Numbered from the stretch's first letter, positions 45,947 to 55,360 are shown. The stretch is 64,000 nucleotides of DNA from Terriglobia bacterium (GCA_009838515.1 VXRL01000016.1:157813-221812), one strand, 5' to 3'. Numbers and translations are program-made. The notes: generated from the sequence alone by a model not told the origin.

Positions 45947-46807
45947 ATGCCCGCGAACTACCAAGCCGAAGTCGTCGGCGTGTTCGGCCAGCCCGTCGCA
46001 GAAAACCCGACCGGAGTCATGCAAGAGGCGGGCTTCGCCGCCGCCGGCCTGAACTGGCGCTACCTGAATTTCGAGGTGCCGCCCGAAAAACTCGGCGCCG
46101 CGATGGATGCGGTCGACGCGCTGGGCATGCGCGGCATCAACCTCACGATTCCGCACAAGGTGGCGGTCATCGAGTATCTCGACGAGCTGGCGCCGGAGGC
46201 GCGCGCGATCGGCGCAGTCAATACGGTGCGCGTCGACGGCTCGAAGAAGATCGGCGAGAACACCGATGGGAAGGGATTCTTGCGCGGCGTTCGCAACGAC
46301 GCGGGCATGGATCCGTCCGGCAAGCGGGTCGTGCTGCTCGGCGCTGGCGGGGCGGCGCGTGCCATAGGGACCGAACTGGTGTTGGCCGGCGTCAGCGACT
46401 TGCTCGTCGTCAACCGCTCCCAAGGGCGCGGCAGCACCATGGTCGGGGACCTCAAGGCGGCCACGGGCGGCCCGGTCCGCTTTCAGCAGTGGTCCGGCAC
46501 CTTTGCTGTGCCGGCCGACTGCGACTTGCTCGTGAACGCGACCTCGATCGGCCTGTACCCCGATGTCAACGCCGCGCCGGACGTCGATCTATCGCCGGCT
46601 AGCGCAGGAATGCTGGTGGCCGACGCGGTCTTCAACCCTCCCGAGACTAGGCTCCTGGCCGCGGCCCGCGAGCGTGGCCTGCCCACTTTGGACGGGCTGT
46701 CGATGTTGGTCTACCAAGGCGTAATCGCTTTCGAAATGTGGACAGGCCAGTCCCCAGATGAAGCTGCCATGAAATCCGCGCTGAGGGACGCTCTCGGCGT
46801 GGACTGA
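45947..46807 (+). CDS. aroE: Shikimate dehydrogenase
   Basis: 286 residues. Substrate side: FGQPVAENPTGVMQEAGF, NLTIPHKVAV (catalytic Lys) and NTDGKGF (catalytic Asp). NADP side: LLGAGGAARAIGTEL and VNRSQGRG (loop after the second strand). Ends with SMLVYQGVIAFEMWTGQSP. Normal length. It reduces 3-dehydroshikimate to shikimate in aromatic amino acid synthesis. A TACACT element lies 7 bases before the ATG, so its transcript may have almost no leader. Confidence 0.96.
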   Translation: MPANYQAEVVGVFGQPVAENPTGVMQEAGFAAAGLNWRYLNFEVPPEKLGAAMDAVDALGMRGINLTIPHKVAVIEYLDELAPEARAIGAVNTVRVDGSKKIGENTDGKGFLRGVRNDAGMDPSGKRVVLLGAGGAARAIGTELVLAGVSDLLVVNRSQGRGSTMVGDLKAATGGPVRFQQWSGTFAVPADCDLLVNATSIGLYPDVNAAPDVDLSPASAGMLVADAVFNPPETRLLAAARERGLPTLDGLSMLVYQGVIAFEMWTGQSPDEAAMKSALRDALGVD

Positions 46808-46824
46808 CCTAGACAGGTTACGGG

Positions 46825-46850
46825 GCGGGCGACCCGGACGGGCCGCCCGC
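46825..46850. terminator. GC-rich hairpin after aroE
   Basis: GCGGGCG A CCCG, loop GA, CGGG C CGCCCGC: a 12-position stem with one A/C mismatch, 17 bases after the aroE stop. It is followed only by TGCTGCATTT, so termination efficiency is uncertain. It lies between convergent genes and could serve both. Confidence 0.45.
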
Positions 46851-46919
46851 TGCTGCATTTGATGGAGGTTGAGTCGCTTGGGCTCCCCGCAGCAAGGGAA
46901 ACCCGGACATCGTTCGCAC

Positions 46920-47447
46920 TCAGAAGCGGTTCCCACCGCGACCGCCGCGACCTCGGCGGCCCGCCCCAAGCGGGCGCCCGCGGCCAGGCATGCCCCATCC
47001 CGGCCCTCGGCCAAAGCGCGGGGGCCGCGAGCGATCAGCACCGAAGGACCAGTCGCTTCCCAGAGGCCGGGACCGTTCGAACCTGTCCTGGCGATCCTCG
47101 CGCTCCACTCGGGACAACGCGAGCATCGATGAGTTCAGCAGAGCACGCAACTGCTGACGCGAAGCATCCGCCTCGGCCAAGTCGGATTCTCGGTCCGCAG
47201 CCAGTGGCTCGGCGGCCGCTTGCCCGTTTTCCTGCCTAGCCTCCGGTTGTTCCGATCGCGCCACGACCTCTTGGACGGCATCCGCCCGAGCCAGAGTTGC
47301 CTGGCTTGGACGCGGTCCGTCTTGGGAACTCGCAACCGTCGCAGCGATCAGTAGTGTCACGGTGCCGAAGATCACGCCGTGAACGCGGATCACCGCGTTT
47401 CTGCGGAATGGTTCGATAGCGATGCAGGCGATAGCCAAGTGCTTCAA
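46920..47447 (-). CDS. Secreted Arg/Gly-rich protein of unknown function
   Basis: 175 residues. A hydrophobic segment at ~24-40 (VIFGTVTLLIAATVASSQ) looks like a signal peptide with a long N-region, so the true start may be a later GTG codon. The middle is Ala/Glu/Gln-rich and helical. The last ~55 residues are Arg-Gly-Pro-Phe-rich (PPRFGRGPGWGMPGRGRPLG, then repeated RGG). No catalytic motif. It is followed by nothing on this strand and preceded by another Arg/Gly-rich secreted protein, with a terminator between them. Confidence 0.55.
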   Translation of the reverse strand: MKHLAIACIAIEPFRRNAVIRVHGVIFGTVTLLIAATVASSQDGPRPSQATLARADAVQEVVARSEQPEARQENGQAAAEPLAADRESDLAEADASRQQLRALLNSSMLALSRVEREDRQDRFERSRPLGSDWSFGADRSRPPRFGRGPGWGMPGRGRPLGAGRRGRGGRGGNRF

Positions 47448-47575
47448 TCCTGTTTACATACGATTAGACGAACGGCAGTGGGGCTTTCGTCTCACAGGTT
47501 TGTAAAGATTTCATCAAGACAGAGGCCATGCCCGCATCATCCCAGACCAAGAACCTCCGGCTGGCAGAGAGAAGA

Positions 47576-47602
47576 AGGGCGACCCCTGCGAGGGGCCGCC
47601 CT
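47576..47602 (-). terminator. Intrinsic terminator after the Spy-like gene
   Basis: Read on the minus strand, AGGGCG G CCCCT, loop CGC, AGGGG T CGCCCT, then TCTTCTCTC. A 12-position stem with one mismatch and a pyrimidine tail, 33 bases after the stop of the gene at 47635-48243. Confidence 0.6.
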
Positions 47603-47634
47603 GTAGAACGGATCGGTTGATGGGGATCGAGCGC

Positions 47635-48243
47635 TTAGCGCGGGAACGGGCCGTTGGCGGCGCGCGCTCGACGCGCTTGAGCGAACTGCGGGCCGACACT
47701 CTCGGCCCGGCCGCCTCGGCGAGCCCTGCGACCGCCACGGTTCGACTCTGGACGGCGATCCGGGCCGCGTCCGCGGTTGGCGCCTCGTCCTCGGCTCGGC
47801 CCGCGGCGACCTCGACCCTCTCGAGCGCGATCGCCGCCGCGAGGACCCCGCGCTCGGGCTGAATCGCGGCCGCGACCCCCGCCATCGACCAAGCCCATTC
47901 GGGCAGCGATGGCAAAGTCCCGCATCTTTTCGCGCATCTCGTTCAGATCCGCGATCTTTGCTTTCTGCTCGTCGGTCAGCACGGCCTCGACCTTGGCCTG
48001 TTGTTCCGCGCGCCAAGCCTGACGCTCTTCTCCGGACTGCCCGCGAGGCGGCCTCTCGCGACGGATCTCGCGAATCTTGTCCATTTGCTCCTCGGTGAAA
48101 CCGAACGCTTCCGTAGCAGCCTCGGATGCGGCGCCACGGTCACGCCCGCGCTTGCGCTGGTCGTCCTGAGCGAAGCCGCTCGCGGACATCGCCATCGCGG
48201 CGATCGCGGCGATGGCAATTTGCTTGATGTGTCTTGTGGACAT
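47635..48243 (-). CDS. Spy/CpxP-like secreted protein with Arg/Gly-rich tail
   Basis: 202 residues. GGAAGGAG precedes the ATG. Clear signal peptide ending SGFAQ. Residues ~40-115 are helical and charged, with two LTxxQ-like repeats (FTEEQMDKIREI and LTDEQKAKIADLN), as in the Spy/CpxP family of periplasmic chaperone-like proteins. The C-terminal ~80 residues are a low-complexity tail rich in RGR, RGG and RRG, very basic. Such tails could bind nucleic acid, phosphate-rich LPS or acidic polymers. The fold call for the tail is not possible. It has its own terminator. Confidence 0.65.
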   Translation of the reverse strand: MSTRHIKQIAIAAIAAMAMSASGFAQDDQRKRGRDRGAASEAATEAFGFTEEQMDKIREIRRERPPRGQSGEERQAWRAEQQAKVEAVLTDEQKAKIADLNEMREKMRDFAIAARMGLVDGGGRGRDSARARGPRGGDRAREGRGRRGPSRGRGANRGRGPDRRPESNRGGRRARRGGRAESVGPQFAQARRARAANGPFPR

Positions 48244-48399
48244 GCTGTTCTCCTTCCTGTTCTGGTTTCGGCACGCCCCGATCCGGTCCGGTTCAGTCCG
48301 AGTTCCGAAGCGCGTGTACTTGAGTAGACGAAGCTTCTAGGAATGCGTGTCGCGCTGGCTGTAAAGAGCAGGTCAAACCTGACTGAGCCGGGATGTGGG

Positions 48400-49371
48400 C
48401 TAGGCTTGCCGCTCTGCTTGCTGGATGACTTCCTTGGCACCGTAGATCGGCCGCCCTTGGCTCTCGAAATACGTGCGCGTCAAAACCTCTCCGACCAAGC
48501 CGGTGCAGAAAAGCTGCAGTCCGGTGAGGGCCAGGACCGAGGCGGCGATCAGCAACGGGCCGTGCTCGACCATGATGTGCGTTCCTTGCAGCTTCTTGAA
48601 CAGCAGGAATGCGAGCCCGGCCCCGCCCGCGCCGCCGCAGACGATTCCGAGCGAGCCGAAGAAGTGCATCGGCCGCGTCAGGTAGCGGGCGAGAAAGACC
48701 ACCGTGAGCAGATCAAAAAACACCCGCAGCGTGCGACCCAACCCATAGTGGGAGCGGCCCGCAGCGCGCTCACGGATGCTGATAGGCACCTCGGCGATCC
48801 GGGCGCCGTGCATCGCGGCCAATACGGGAACGAAGCGATGCAGCTCGCCATAGAGCCGGAGGTGGTCCAACAAGTCTGCTCGATATGCCTTGAACGTGCC
48901 GCCGAAATCGCGCAGCTCGACGCCCGACAGCTTGCGAATCAGCCAGTTTGCGACCCGCGACGGCAACCGCCGCGTCAGCAGCCCGTCGTTGCGGTCCTCG
49001 CGCCAGCCATTGACCAAGTCGTAACCTTCATCGACTTTGGCCAGCAGTGCGGGAATGTCCTCCGGAGCATGCTGTAGATCGCCGTCCATCGCTACCACGA
49101 CCTCGCCCGAGGCGGCCTCGAAGCCGGCTGCCAGGGCAGCGGTCTGGCCAGAATTGCGCCGCAGGCAGACTGCCTTCAGCCTCGACTCGTTGGCGCACAA
49201 GTTGCGGAGCAGCCGGACGCTGCCGTCGGTGGAGGCATCGTCAACGATGACGACTTCAAAGCTCCGTCCCAGCCCGGCGAGAGTGTGAACGAGCCGGTCT
49301 ACCAAGGGCAGCAGATTGGGCTCTTCGTTATGGGCCGGGATCACCACCGAGACCGCGGGCCGAGCGCTCAT
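48400..49371 (-). CDS. Membrane-bound family 2 glycosyltransferase (GtrB/DPM1-like)
   Basis: 323 residues. GT2 core: SVVIPAHNEEPNL, VDDASTDGS, AMDGDLQH (the DxD motif) and RNSGQTAALAAG. Two C-terminal membrane helices (~233-255 and ~268-290) are typical of undecaprenyl-phosphate glycosyltransferases. It probably transfers a sugar to a polyprenyl carrier on the cytoplasmic side for cell-surface glycans. It follows maf with 6 bases between them. Confidence 0.9.
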   Translation of the reverse strand: MSARPAVSVVIPAHNEEPNLLPLVDRLVHTLAGLGRSFEVVIVDDASTDGSVRLLRNLCANESRLKAVCLRRNSGQTAALAAGFEAASGEVVVAMDGDLQHAPEDIPALLAKVDEGYDLVNGWREDRNDGLLTRRLPSRVANWLIRKLSGVELRDFGGTFKAYRADLLDHLRLYGELHRFVPVLAAMHGARIAEVPISIRERAAGRSHYGLGRTLRVFFDLLTVVFLARYLTRPMHFFGSLGIVCGGAGGAGLAFLLFKKLQGTHIMVEHGPLLIAASVLALTGLQLFCTGLVGEVLTRTYFESQGRPIYGAKEVIQQAERQA

Positions 49372-49377
49372 GACACC

Positions 49378-49944
49378 TCACACCGGCGGGCGGTCCAGGT
49401 CATCGATCGGCAGGCCCACCACATTGTCGTAGGATCCGATCACGGCTTCGGCGAACCTGCCCGCCGCACCCTGGATGCCGTAGGCACCCGCCTTGTCAAG
49501 CGGTTCGCCGCTCGCAACGTATTCGTCGATCTCTTCCTCGGCGAGGGCGCGGAAGACCACCCAAGTCTCGCTCAAGTGGGTCAGCCGCAGCTCGCCGTCG
49601 AACACTGCCACGCCGGTCAAGACCCTGTGCGGGCGGTCCGAGAGCTTTCGCAGCATGCGCTTGGCATCGGCGCCGTCGCGCGGCTTGCCGAGCACCTCGC
49701 CCCGGACCGTCACGGCGGTGTCCGCGCCAAGGCTGCGCCGCCCCGGCTCCCACGCCGCTTCCGCCTTGGCCACTGCCAGGCGCTGCACGTAGCATTCCAC
49801 GCGCTCATTCCCACGCCTGGACTCGTCGACACCGGCGGGACGCTGCTCGAACTCGACACCGGCCCGGGCGAGCAGGTCCGCCCGGCGCGGCGAAACCGAA
49901 GCCAAGATCAAGGGCGGCTGGCACCGCAGCAAGCTCTCAGGCAT
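49378..49944 (-). CDS. maf: Maf-family nucleotide pyrophosphatase
   Basis: 188 residues. ILASVSPRRADLLARAG at the N-terminus, then SLGADTAV (catalytic Asp/metal), LGKPRDGADAKRML, HRVLTGVAV and DKAGAYGIQGAAG are the standard Maf boxes. Maf proteins hydrolyse non-canonical or modified NTPs. Normal length. It lies between the di-heme peroxidase (23-bp gap) and the glycosyltransferase, on one strand. Confidence 0.95.
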   Translation of the reverse strand: MPESLLRCQPPLILASVSPRRADLLARAGVEFEQRPAGVDESRRGNERVECYVQRLAVAKAEAAWEPGRRSLGADTAVTVRGEVLGKPRDGADAKRMLRKLSDRPHRVLTGVAVFDGELRLTHLSETWVVFRALAEEEIDEYVASGEPLDKAGAYGIQGAAGRFAEAVIGSYDNVVGLPIDDLDRPPV

Positions 49945-49967
49945 GAATCGAAGTGCGAATGGATGCG

Positions 49968-51044
49968 CTATCGGTTCAGATAACTGGGATCGTCGACCGC
50001 CGCCCCGGATTCGCCCGAGTCGGCGCTGTCGGTGACGACAGCGGCTGGCGTCCCTTCTGTAACAGCTTCCGGCCCCTTCGGGAATCCCTCAGTCAGGCGG
50101 TGAACCCGGCCGTTGAGGGCGGACAGGAACGCCACCAAGTCGTCTTTTTCGACCTCACTGAGCCCGAGCGGGCGGATCTCGGGCTGCATGGATTCCGGCG
50201 CCGAGCCGCCGCGATCGTAGTGTTCGATGACCTGGCGGATGTTCATCATGCGGCCGTTGTGCATGTATGAGTAGCGGTGCAGCGCATCACGCAAGCTCTG
50301 GGTCTTGTACTTGGTCCCGGCCTGGTCGTGCCCGTCTCGTTCGGCCACGCCGGTGTAGTGGAAGTCGTGGTCGGTCAGCAACGGGCCGTTGTGGCAGCGA
50401 ATGCACTCCGCCTTGCCAGTGAACAGTCCCATTCCGCGCTTCGCGCCCGCAGACAGCGCGGCTTCGTCACCCAGCAGGTAGCGGTCCAGATCGCTGTCGT
50501 AGGAGACGAGCGTCCGCTCGAAGCTGGCTACGGCTTTAGCCACCAAGTCAAATGTGATCTCCTCGCCAGGGAAGGCCTGCGCGAAAGACCTGACATAGAA
50601 GGGGTCGCGACGAATTCGCTCCACCGCCTCGGCGGGGTCGAGATGCATTTCCCGGTGATTCTCAAGTGGCTTGGAAACCTGTTCCTCCAAGGTCTTCACT
50701 CGACCGTCGAAGAATATGCTGCGTTGCCAGCCGACGTTCAGAAGGCCTGGAGTCTTGCGTGGCAGTTCGCTCTCGTCCAGACCCCAACCGCGCGAGAGCC
50801 CATCCATGAAATGGAGTTCGCGCTTATGGCATGTGCCGCAGCTTCGGCGGTTCCCACCCGACAGGATCGAGTCGAAGAAGAGTTCCTCGCCCAGCCGAAT
50901 CTTGGCCTCGGTGGGAGGGTTGTCGGCAGGGAACGGCGGCGCCCCGGACAACGGCTCCAGGCGCGGCGCCTCGGCCGCCAGGCCGCAAACGGCAAAGCAG
51001 ACTGCGAAGAGCAGCACGAGCGGTCTAGGACGCCACCTCATCAC
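49968..51044 (-). CDS. Di-heme cytochrome c peroxidase / MauG-like protein
   Basis: 358 residues. Signal peptide ends LAAEA. Two heme c motifs: CGTCH (Cys69, Cys72, His73) in the first half and CIRCH in the second. The FDGRVKTLEEQVSKPLENHREM region and TKYKTQSLRDALHRYSYMHNG are family hallmarks. Likely periplasmic, reducing hydrogen peroxide or carrying out MauG-type oxidation. The ~40-residue Ala/Ser/Asp-rich C-terminal tail is extra. No methylamine dehydrogenase genes are nearby, so the peroxidase role is favoured. Confidence 0.92.
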   Translation of the reverse strand: MMRWRPRPLVLLFAVCFAVCGLAAEAPRLEPLSGAPPFPADNPPTEAKIRLGEELFFDSILSGGNRRSCGTCHKRELHFMDGLSRGWGLDESELPRKTPGLLNVGWQRSIFFDGRVKTLEEQVSKPLENHREMHLDPAEAVERIRRDPFYVRSFAQAFPGEEITFDLVAKAVASFERTLVSYDSDLDRYLLGDEAALSAGAKRGMGLFTGKAECIRCHNGPLLTDHDFHYTGVAERDGHDQAGTKYKTQSLRDALHRYSYMHNGRMMNIRQVIEHYDRGGSAPESMQPEIRPLGLSEVEKDDLVAFLSALNGRVHRLTEGFPKGPEAVTEGTPAAVVTDSADSGESGAAVDDPSYLNR

Positions 51045-51121
51045 GCTGACATTCTAGCCGGAATCCAACCCGGACGGAAAGACCAGAGGCCATTTCCCGA
51101 CTGAGTCCGAATCCGGACCGC

Positions 51122-51685
51122 CTATACCGGCTGTTGGGTCTGGGCGACCATGACACGCTTCTGGAAATCGGCCAACATGGCCTCATCCAAGCGAATTTGG
51201 GTGGGGCGCCGTTCGAGCGTCGTCATGCGGTCAATCTTGTCCTGGAGCTTGAGCAGCGCGTAGAACAGATTTTCCGGCCGCGGCGGGCAGCCGGTCACGT
51301 ACACGTCCACCGGCACGATCTTGTCAACGCCCTGCAGGACACCGTAGGTATTGAACGGGCCGCCCACCGAAGAGCACGCACCCATCGAGATACACCACTT
51401 CGGCTCGGGCATCTGGTCCCAGATGCGCTTCAGGACCGGAGACATCTTCAGCGAGACGGTGCCGGCGACGATCATCAGATCCGACTGCCGCGGGCTCGGC
51501 CGGAAAACTTCGGCGCCGAAGCGCGCGATGTCGAAGCGCGAGGTCGAGGAAGCGATCATCTCGATCGCGCAACAAGCCAGACCGAAAGTCAGCGGCCAGA
51601 TCGCGGACTTGCGCGCCCAATTGAAGACGTAGTCCACGGAAGTCGTCATGAAGTTCCGCTCGAACTGATTCTGGAGATACGGCAT
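51122..51685 (-). CDS. nuoB: NADH-quinone oxidoreductase subunit B
   Basis: About 187 residues from ATG 51685. The annotated frame can extend upstream by 7 codons, without better support. N2 cluster ligands are all present: LACCAIEM (adjacent Cys pair), SMGACSS and VTGCPPRPE. It is the subunit carrying the terminal [4Fe-4S] cluster N2 next to the quinone site. It stands alone: none of nuoA, C, D, E, F or H-N is adjacent, so complex I genes must be elsewhere if this copy is functional. Confidence 0.95.
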   Translation of the reverse strand: MPYLQNQFERNFMTTSVDYVFNWARKSAIWPLTFGLACCAIEMIASSTSRFDIARFGAEVFRPSPRQSDLMIVAGTVSLKMSPVLKRIWDQMPEPKWCISMGACSSVGGPFNTYGVLQGVDKIVPVDVYVTGCPPRPENLFYALLKLQDKIDRMTTLERRPTQIRLDEAMLADFQKRVMVAQTQQPV

Positions 51686-51795
51686 GGAGTTCCGGTTAAC
51701 CCTCAATTATAGCGCCCGAGGGTCTCCGACTCCCGCATGTCGTCCCGCTGTCCTGCGGAAGAGTTCGAGAGCGCCAGCCGACCTAAGCCTAGACT

Positions 51796-52440
51796 GTGAA
51801 TGCGGCCGGAACAGGTCTCGCGCCAGTCCGGTCACGGGGCAACGTGCAGCACCCGCGACATCAGAAGAGATCGGCCCGCCAGCGCGCGGTCGTGACCGCG
51901 GCAGCGATGCTAACGCTGCTGGTGGTGGCGTGCAACTTCCCAGTGTTCACGATGGACATCGAACCGCCGTTCTCCACGTTCGGCCGCCCGATTGCAATCG
52001 CCGAGCCCAGCAGGGATGGCGGGGCAGCTTGGACAGCGAGCCTGCCTCGCATCATCCGCAACGACTCAGGGTGGAGACAGGTGCTCTCGCAGCGAAGCTT
52101 CCAAGTGATGCGCCGTGGCACGACCGAGCTGGCCTTCAGCGGCAAGTACGATGACTTCTACGAGACCGGCATTTACCGCTGCGCGGCGTGCGACACCGCC
52201 GTCTTCACGTCAGATACCAAGTACGACTCGCAAACAGGCTGGCCCAGCTTCAGCGCTGTGTTCGCCGATGGCAATATCTCCGTGGACTGGGACCTCAGCT
52301 GGGGCCTGCGCCGACGGGCGGTGAGCTGCGCGCGCTGCGACTCACACCTAGGCCATGTCTTCAACGACGGCCCCCCGCCGACGCTGCGGCGCTATTGCAT
52401 CAACTCGGCAGCCTTGCGGTTCACGCCGCTAGGCGATTGA
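51796..52440 (+). CDS. msrB: Methionine-R-sulfoxide reductase with lipoprotein signal
   Basis: 214 residues. Zinc sites CAAC and CARC, catalytic Cys in RRYCINSAAL, and substrate elements GKYDDFYETGIYRC, TGWPSF and SHLGHVFNDGP are all present, so the enzyme should be active. The N-terminus is unusual: after a basic stretch, AAMLTLLVVACNFPVF forms a hydrophobic helix with a lipobox-like LVVAC, so it may be a periplasmic lipoprotein protecting envelope proteins. It could use a later start to shorten the basic N-region. Confidence 0.92.
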   Translation: MNAAGTGLAPVRSRGNVQHPRHQKRSARQRAVVTAAAMLTLLVVACNFPVFTMDIEPPFSTFGRPIAIAEPSRDGGAAWTASLPRIIRNDSGWRQVLSQRSFQVMRRGTTELAFSGKYDDFYETGIYRCAACDTAVFTSDTKYDSQTGWPSFSAVFADGNISVDWDLSWGLRRRAVSCARCDSHLGHVFNDGPPPTLRRYCINSAALRFTPLGD

Positions 52441-52664
52441 TCCCTGCGCTCCCTGCGGTGCTACGCCTCGAGACACGTTCTCGCACGAATCGACTCTCTT
52501 GGTACGCGAGCCGATACAGCCGAAATCCAGGTTGCCGTCGATGTCGGCAATGTCCCAGCCTGCCGCCTCAGTCCCGCCACCACCGACCAGCTCGCACGCC
52601 CGCGCCTGCAAGCGGTGTTGCCCGCCAAACAACGCCCGCCGGAGCAGCCGATCCCCGCCACAGG

Positions 52665-53570
52665 TCACTCGTTGGTCTCAGACCGGTGCCGCTCGGCGTC
52701 GGGCTCGTCCAAGCGGCCGCACCAAGCAATCGCGCCTTCCAGCACCGCTTGATATTCCGCCGCGTGGAACGCCGAACCGTTATGACCGAGGGCGGACAGG
52801 AAGGCGCGTCCGGCACCGACCCTTCGAGTCCAGATGATGGGGTGGTCTCCCATCGCGATTTCTTTGTCGATCCACAACAGCTTCATCCGAGGCTCGTACG
52901 TCGACTCATCCAAGGAAGCCAGCACCTCTACGCCATCCTGATCACGAACGCTCCGGTCGAACGAATACCACTCGTCCGCCCACTCCCATCGACTGGCGAG
53001 ATGCGCCATGGTCGGATGCTCGCGCTGCTCTACCCTGATCGGAACGCGGGGATGGTCCATGGTGTGGCCGATGAAGCTAGCCCCCAGCACAGCCCGCTGA
53101 TACCACTCCCAGGCAGAGTGCGAGTCGTCGAGCGCTGCGTGAATGCCGACAAACCCGCCCCCGCCCTCGATCCACTCCTGCACGGCAGCACGTTGGGAAT
53201 CGCTTAGAGGCGCGCCGCTGACGTTGTGCCACACCAGCACGCGCACGCGTTGCAGGATCGGCGTGTCGAATACCGCTCCATTCTCGGTATGGAACAGAGA
53301 CCAGCCCCTGCGCTCGGCGATCCCGCGCAGGGCCTTGACGCCCGTTTGGATGGCGTCGGCATGGCGAAAGCCGTTGGTCTTGGAAAAGACCAAGAAGGCG
53401 GGAGCCGCCAACTCCGGTAAGGCGGGCGGCTCGGTGTCATAGCTGGTCGAGGGCCTGATCGCCCGATAGACGCTGCGCACCATCGGGTGAAAGCTCGCTG
53501 CCACAACCAAGGCGAGCGAGACGGCGCAACACCAAGCAGCGATTCGGACCAGTCGCAATCTGCTCCCCAA
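52665..53570 (-). CDS. ThuA-like protein with N-terminal membrane anchor
   Basis: 301 residues. An uncleaved signal or anchor near residues 9-27. ThuA core: FLVFSKTNGFRHADAIQTG, RVLVWHNVSGAPLSDSQRAA, EWIEGGGGFVGIHAALDDSH, GHTMDHPRVPI and WADEWYSFDRSV, then GAGRAFLSALGHNGSAF. This is the wording of the large ThuA group found in Bacteroidota, Planctomycetota and Acidobacteriota, often secreted and linked to glycoside turnover. The exact reaction is unknown. Confidence 0.88.
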   Translation of the reverse strand: MGSRLRLVRIAAWCCAVSLALVVAASFHPMVRSVYRAIRPSTSYDTEPPALPELAAPAFLVFSKTNGFRHADAIQTGVKALRGIAERRGWSLFHTENGAVFDTPILQRVRVLVWHNVSGAPLSDSQRAAVQEWIEGGGGFVGIHAALDDSHSAWEWYQRAVLGASFIGHTMDHPRVPIRVEQREHPTMAHLASRWEWADEWYSFDRSVRDQDGVEVLASLDESTYEPRMKLLWIDKEIAMGDHPIIWTRRVGAGRAFLSALGHNGSAFHAAEYQAVLEGAIAWCGRLDEPDAERHRSETNE

Positions 53571-53846
53571 AATCGTGGCGCCGAAACGCCACGGTCGAAG
53601 TCACCCACAGACAGCCCTATCCTTGCCGACTGCGGCCGCCCGCGTCAAGGCGCGGCGCTTGGCACCTGTTGCGGGAACTGGCTATCCTAGTGGGACAGGC
53701 GGGGACTCCCACGTTCGGAGTGCGGGTCCGCAAGTCGAAAGACGGGCCGGCGGCTATTCTCTCCGCAATCAGCGCGACTCGGAGGCGCCGCTGTCTCGGC
53801 TGAGAACAGGCACTGCCTCCGATACCGGGCATCACGGAACATTGAG

Positions 53847-55313
53847 ATGGGCAAAGTCACCGGATTCATGGAATTCGAGCGCAAGGCGACCCCGTACCGG
53901 CAGGTCGAAGAGCGCGTGCATGACTGGAAGGAGGTCATGCACCAACTGGAAGAGCCCCAGCTCAAGACCCAAGGGGCCCGCTGCATGGACTGCGGTATCC
54001 CCTTTTGCCACAGCGGCTGCCCGATCAATAACATCATTCCCGACTGGAACGACTTGGTCTACCGGGGCCGCTGGAAAGAAGCCCTGCAGGTGCTGCACTC
54101 CACCAACAACTTTCCTGAAGTCACCGGGAGGATCTGCCCCGCGCCCTGCGAGGCCGCCTGCGTGCTCGGCATCAACGACGACCCGGTCTCCATCAAGTCC
54201 ATCGAGAAGGCGATCGCCGACCGCGGCTGGCAAGAGGGCTGGATCAAGCCGGAGCTGCCGCCCAGCCGGACGGGCAAGAAGGTGGCAGTCGTGGGATCGG
54301 GCCCGGCCGGGCTGGCCGCTGCCCAGCAGCTGAACCGCGCGGGTCACACGGTCACGGTATACGAGAAGAACGAGGTGCCCGGCGGGCTGCTGGTGCTTGG
54401 CATCCCAGACTTCAAGATGGAAAAAGAGTTGGTCGCGCGCCGCGTCCGGCAGATGGAGGCCGAAGGTATCGAGTTCCGTTGCGGAATCCACGTGGGAGTG
54501 GGCATCGAAGCCCAGGAACTGTTGGCTGAGCAGGACGCAATCCTGCTGTGCATTGGCTCGGAACAGCCGCGCGACCTGCCGATTCCAGGTCGAGACTTGA
54601 ACGGCATCCACTTTGCGATGAACTTCCTGCCCCAGCAGAACCGGCGGGTGGCAGGACGCCCGGTCGACCCCGAATTCGACCTCAGCGCGGCGGGCAAGAA
54701 CGTCGTGATCATCGGCGGCGGCGATACCGGGGCCGACTGTCTCGGCACATCGCGCCGCCAGGGCGCAATCAATATCCACCAGTTCGAACTGCTGCCAAAG
54801 CCGCCGGACAGCCGTGACGAGCCCGGGGCGATGCCTTGGCCAGACTGGCCCTTCACGTTCAAGGTCGAGAGTTCGCACGAAGAGGGTGATGTGCGCGACT
54901 ACGCGATCAATACGAAAGAGTTCATCGCCGACGCCAACGGCAACGTGCGGGCCCTGCGAGCGGTGCGCCTGCGCTGGCCGGAGCCAGATCCGATCACGGG
55001 CCGGCGGCCGTTCAAGTTCGAAGCCGTCGCGGGGAGCGAATTCGAGGTGCCCGCAGACCTAGTGCTGCTAGCGATGGGCTTTCTGCATCCGGTACACGAT
55101 GGCGTTGTGAGCCAGCTTGGCGTAGCCAAGGACCAACGCGGTAACGTGCAAGCTGATTTCGGCGGATTTCAGACCAGCGTGCCCAAGGTCTTTGCCGCCG
55201 GCGACGTCCGCCGCGGTCAGTCGCTGGTTGTCTGGGCCATCGCCGAGGGCCGCAAGGCGGCGCGTGCGGTCGACATCCATCTGACTGGCTCGAGCATGCT
55301 GCCTGCCCACTGA
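53847..55313 (+). CDS. gltD: Glutamate synthase (NADPH) small subunit
   Basis: 488 residues. N-terminal Fe-S domain with [17 protein letters not shown] and [15 protein letters not shown] dinucleotide motif [22 protein letters not shown] motif [13 protein letters not shown], and FAD C-terminal [17 protein letters not shown]. It feeds electrons from NADPH to the large GltB subunit. gltB is not adjacent on either side, so this copy is an orphan or works with a distant gltB, or is another member of the GltD-like oxidoreductases. ATG 53847 has no strong ribosome site. Confidence 0.93.
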   Translation: MGKVTGFMEFERKATPYRQVEERVHDWKEVMHQLEEPQLKTQGARCMDCGIPFCHSGCPINNIIPDWNDLVYRGRWKEALQVLHSTNNFPEVTGRICPAPCEAACVLGINDDPVSIKSIEKAIADRGWQEGWIKPELPPSRTGKKVAVVGSGPAGLAAAQQLNRAGHTVTVYEKNEVPGGLLVLGIPDFKMEKELVARRVRQMEAEGIEFRCGIHVGVGIEAQELLAEQDAILLCIGSEQPRDLPIPGRDLNGIHFAMNFLPQQNRRVAGRPVDPEFDLSAAGKNVVIIGGGDTGADCLGTSRRQGAINIHQFELLPKPPDSRDEPGAMPWPDWPFTFKVESSHEEGDVRDYAINTKEFIADANGNVRALRAVRLRWPEPDPITGRRPFKFEAVAGSEFEVPADLVLLAMGFLHPVHDGVVSQLGVAKDQRGNVQADFGGFQTSVPKVFAAGDVRRGQSLVVWAIAEGRKAARAVDIHLTGSSMLPAH

Positions 55314-55360
55314 GGCGCAGTCTAGCCCGTAGCGGGCCCCAAGCGGCTCCGCGCGCTTGC

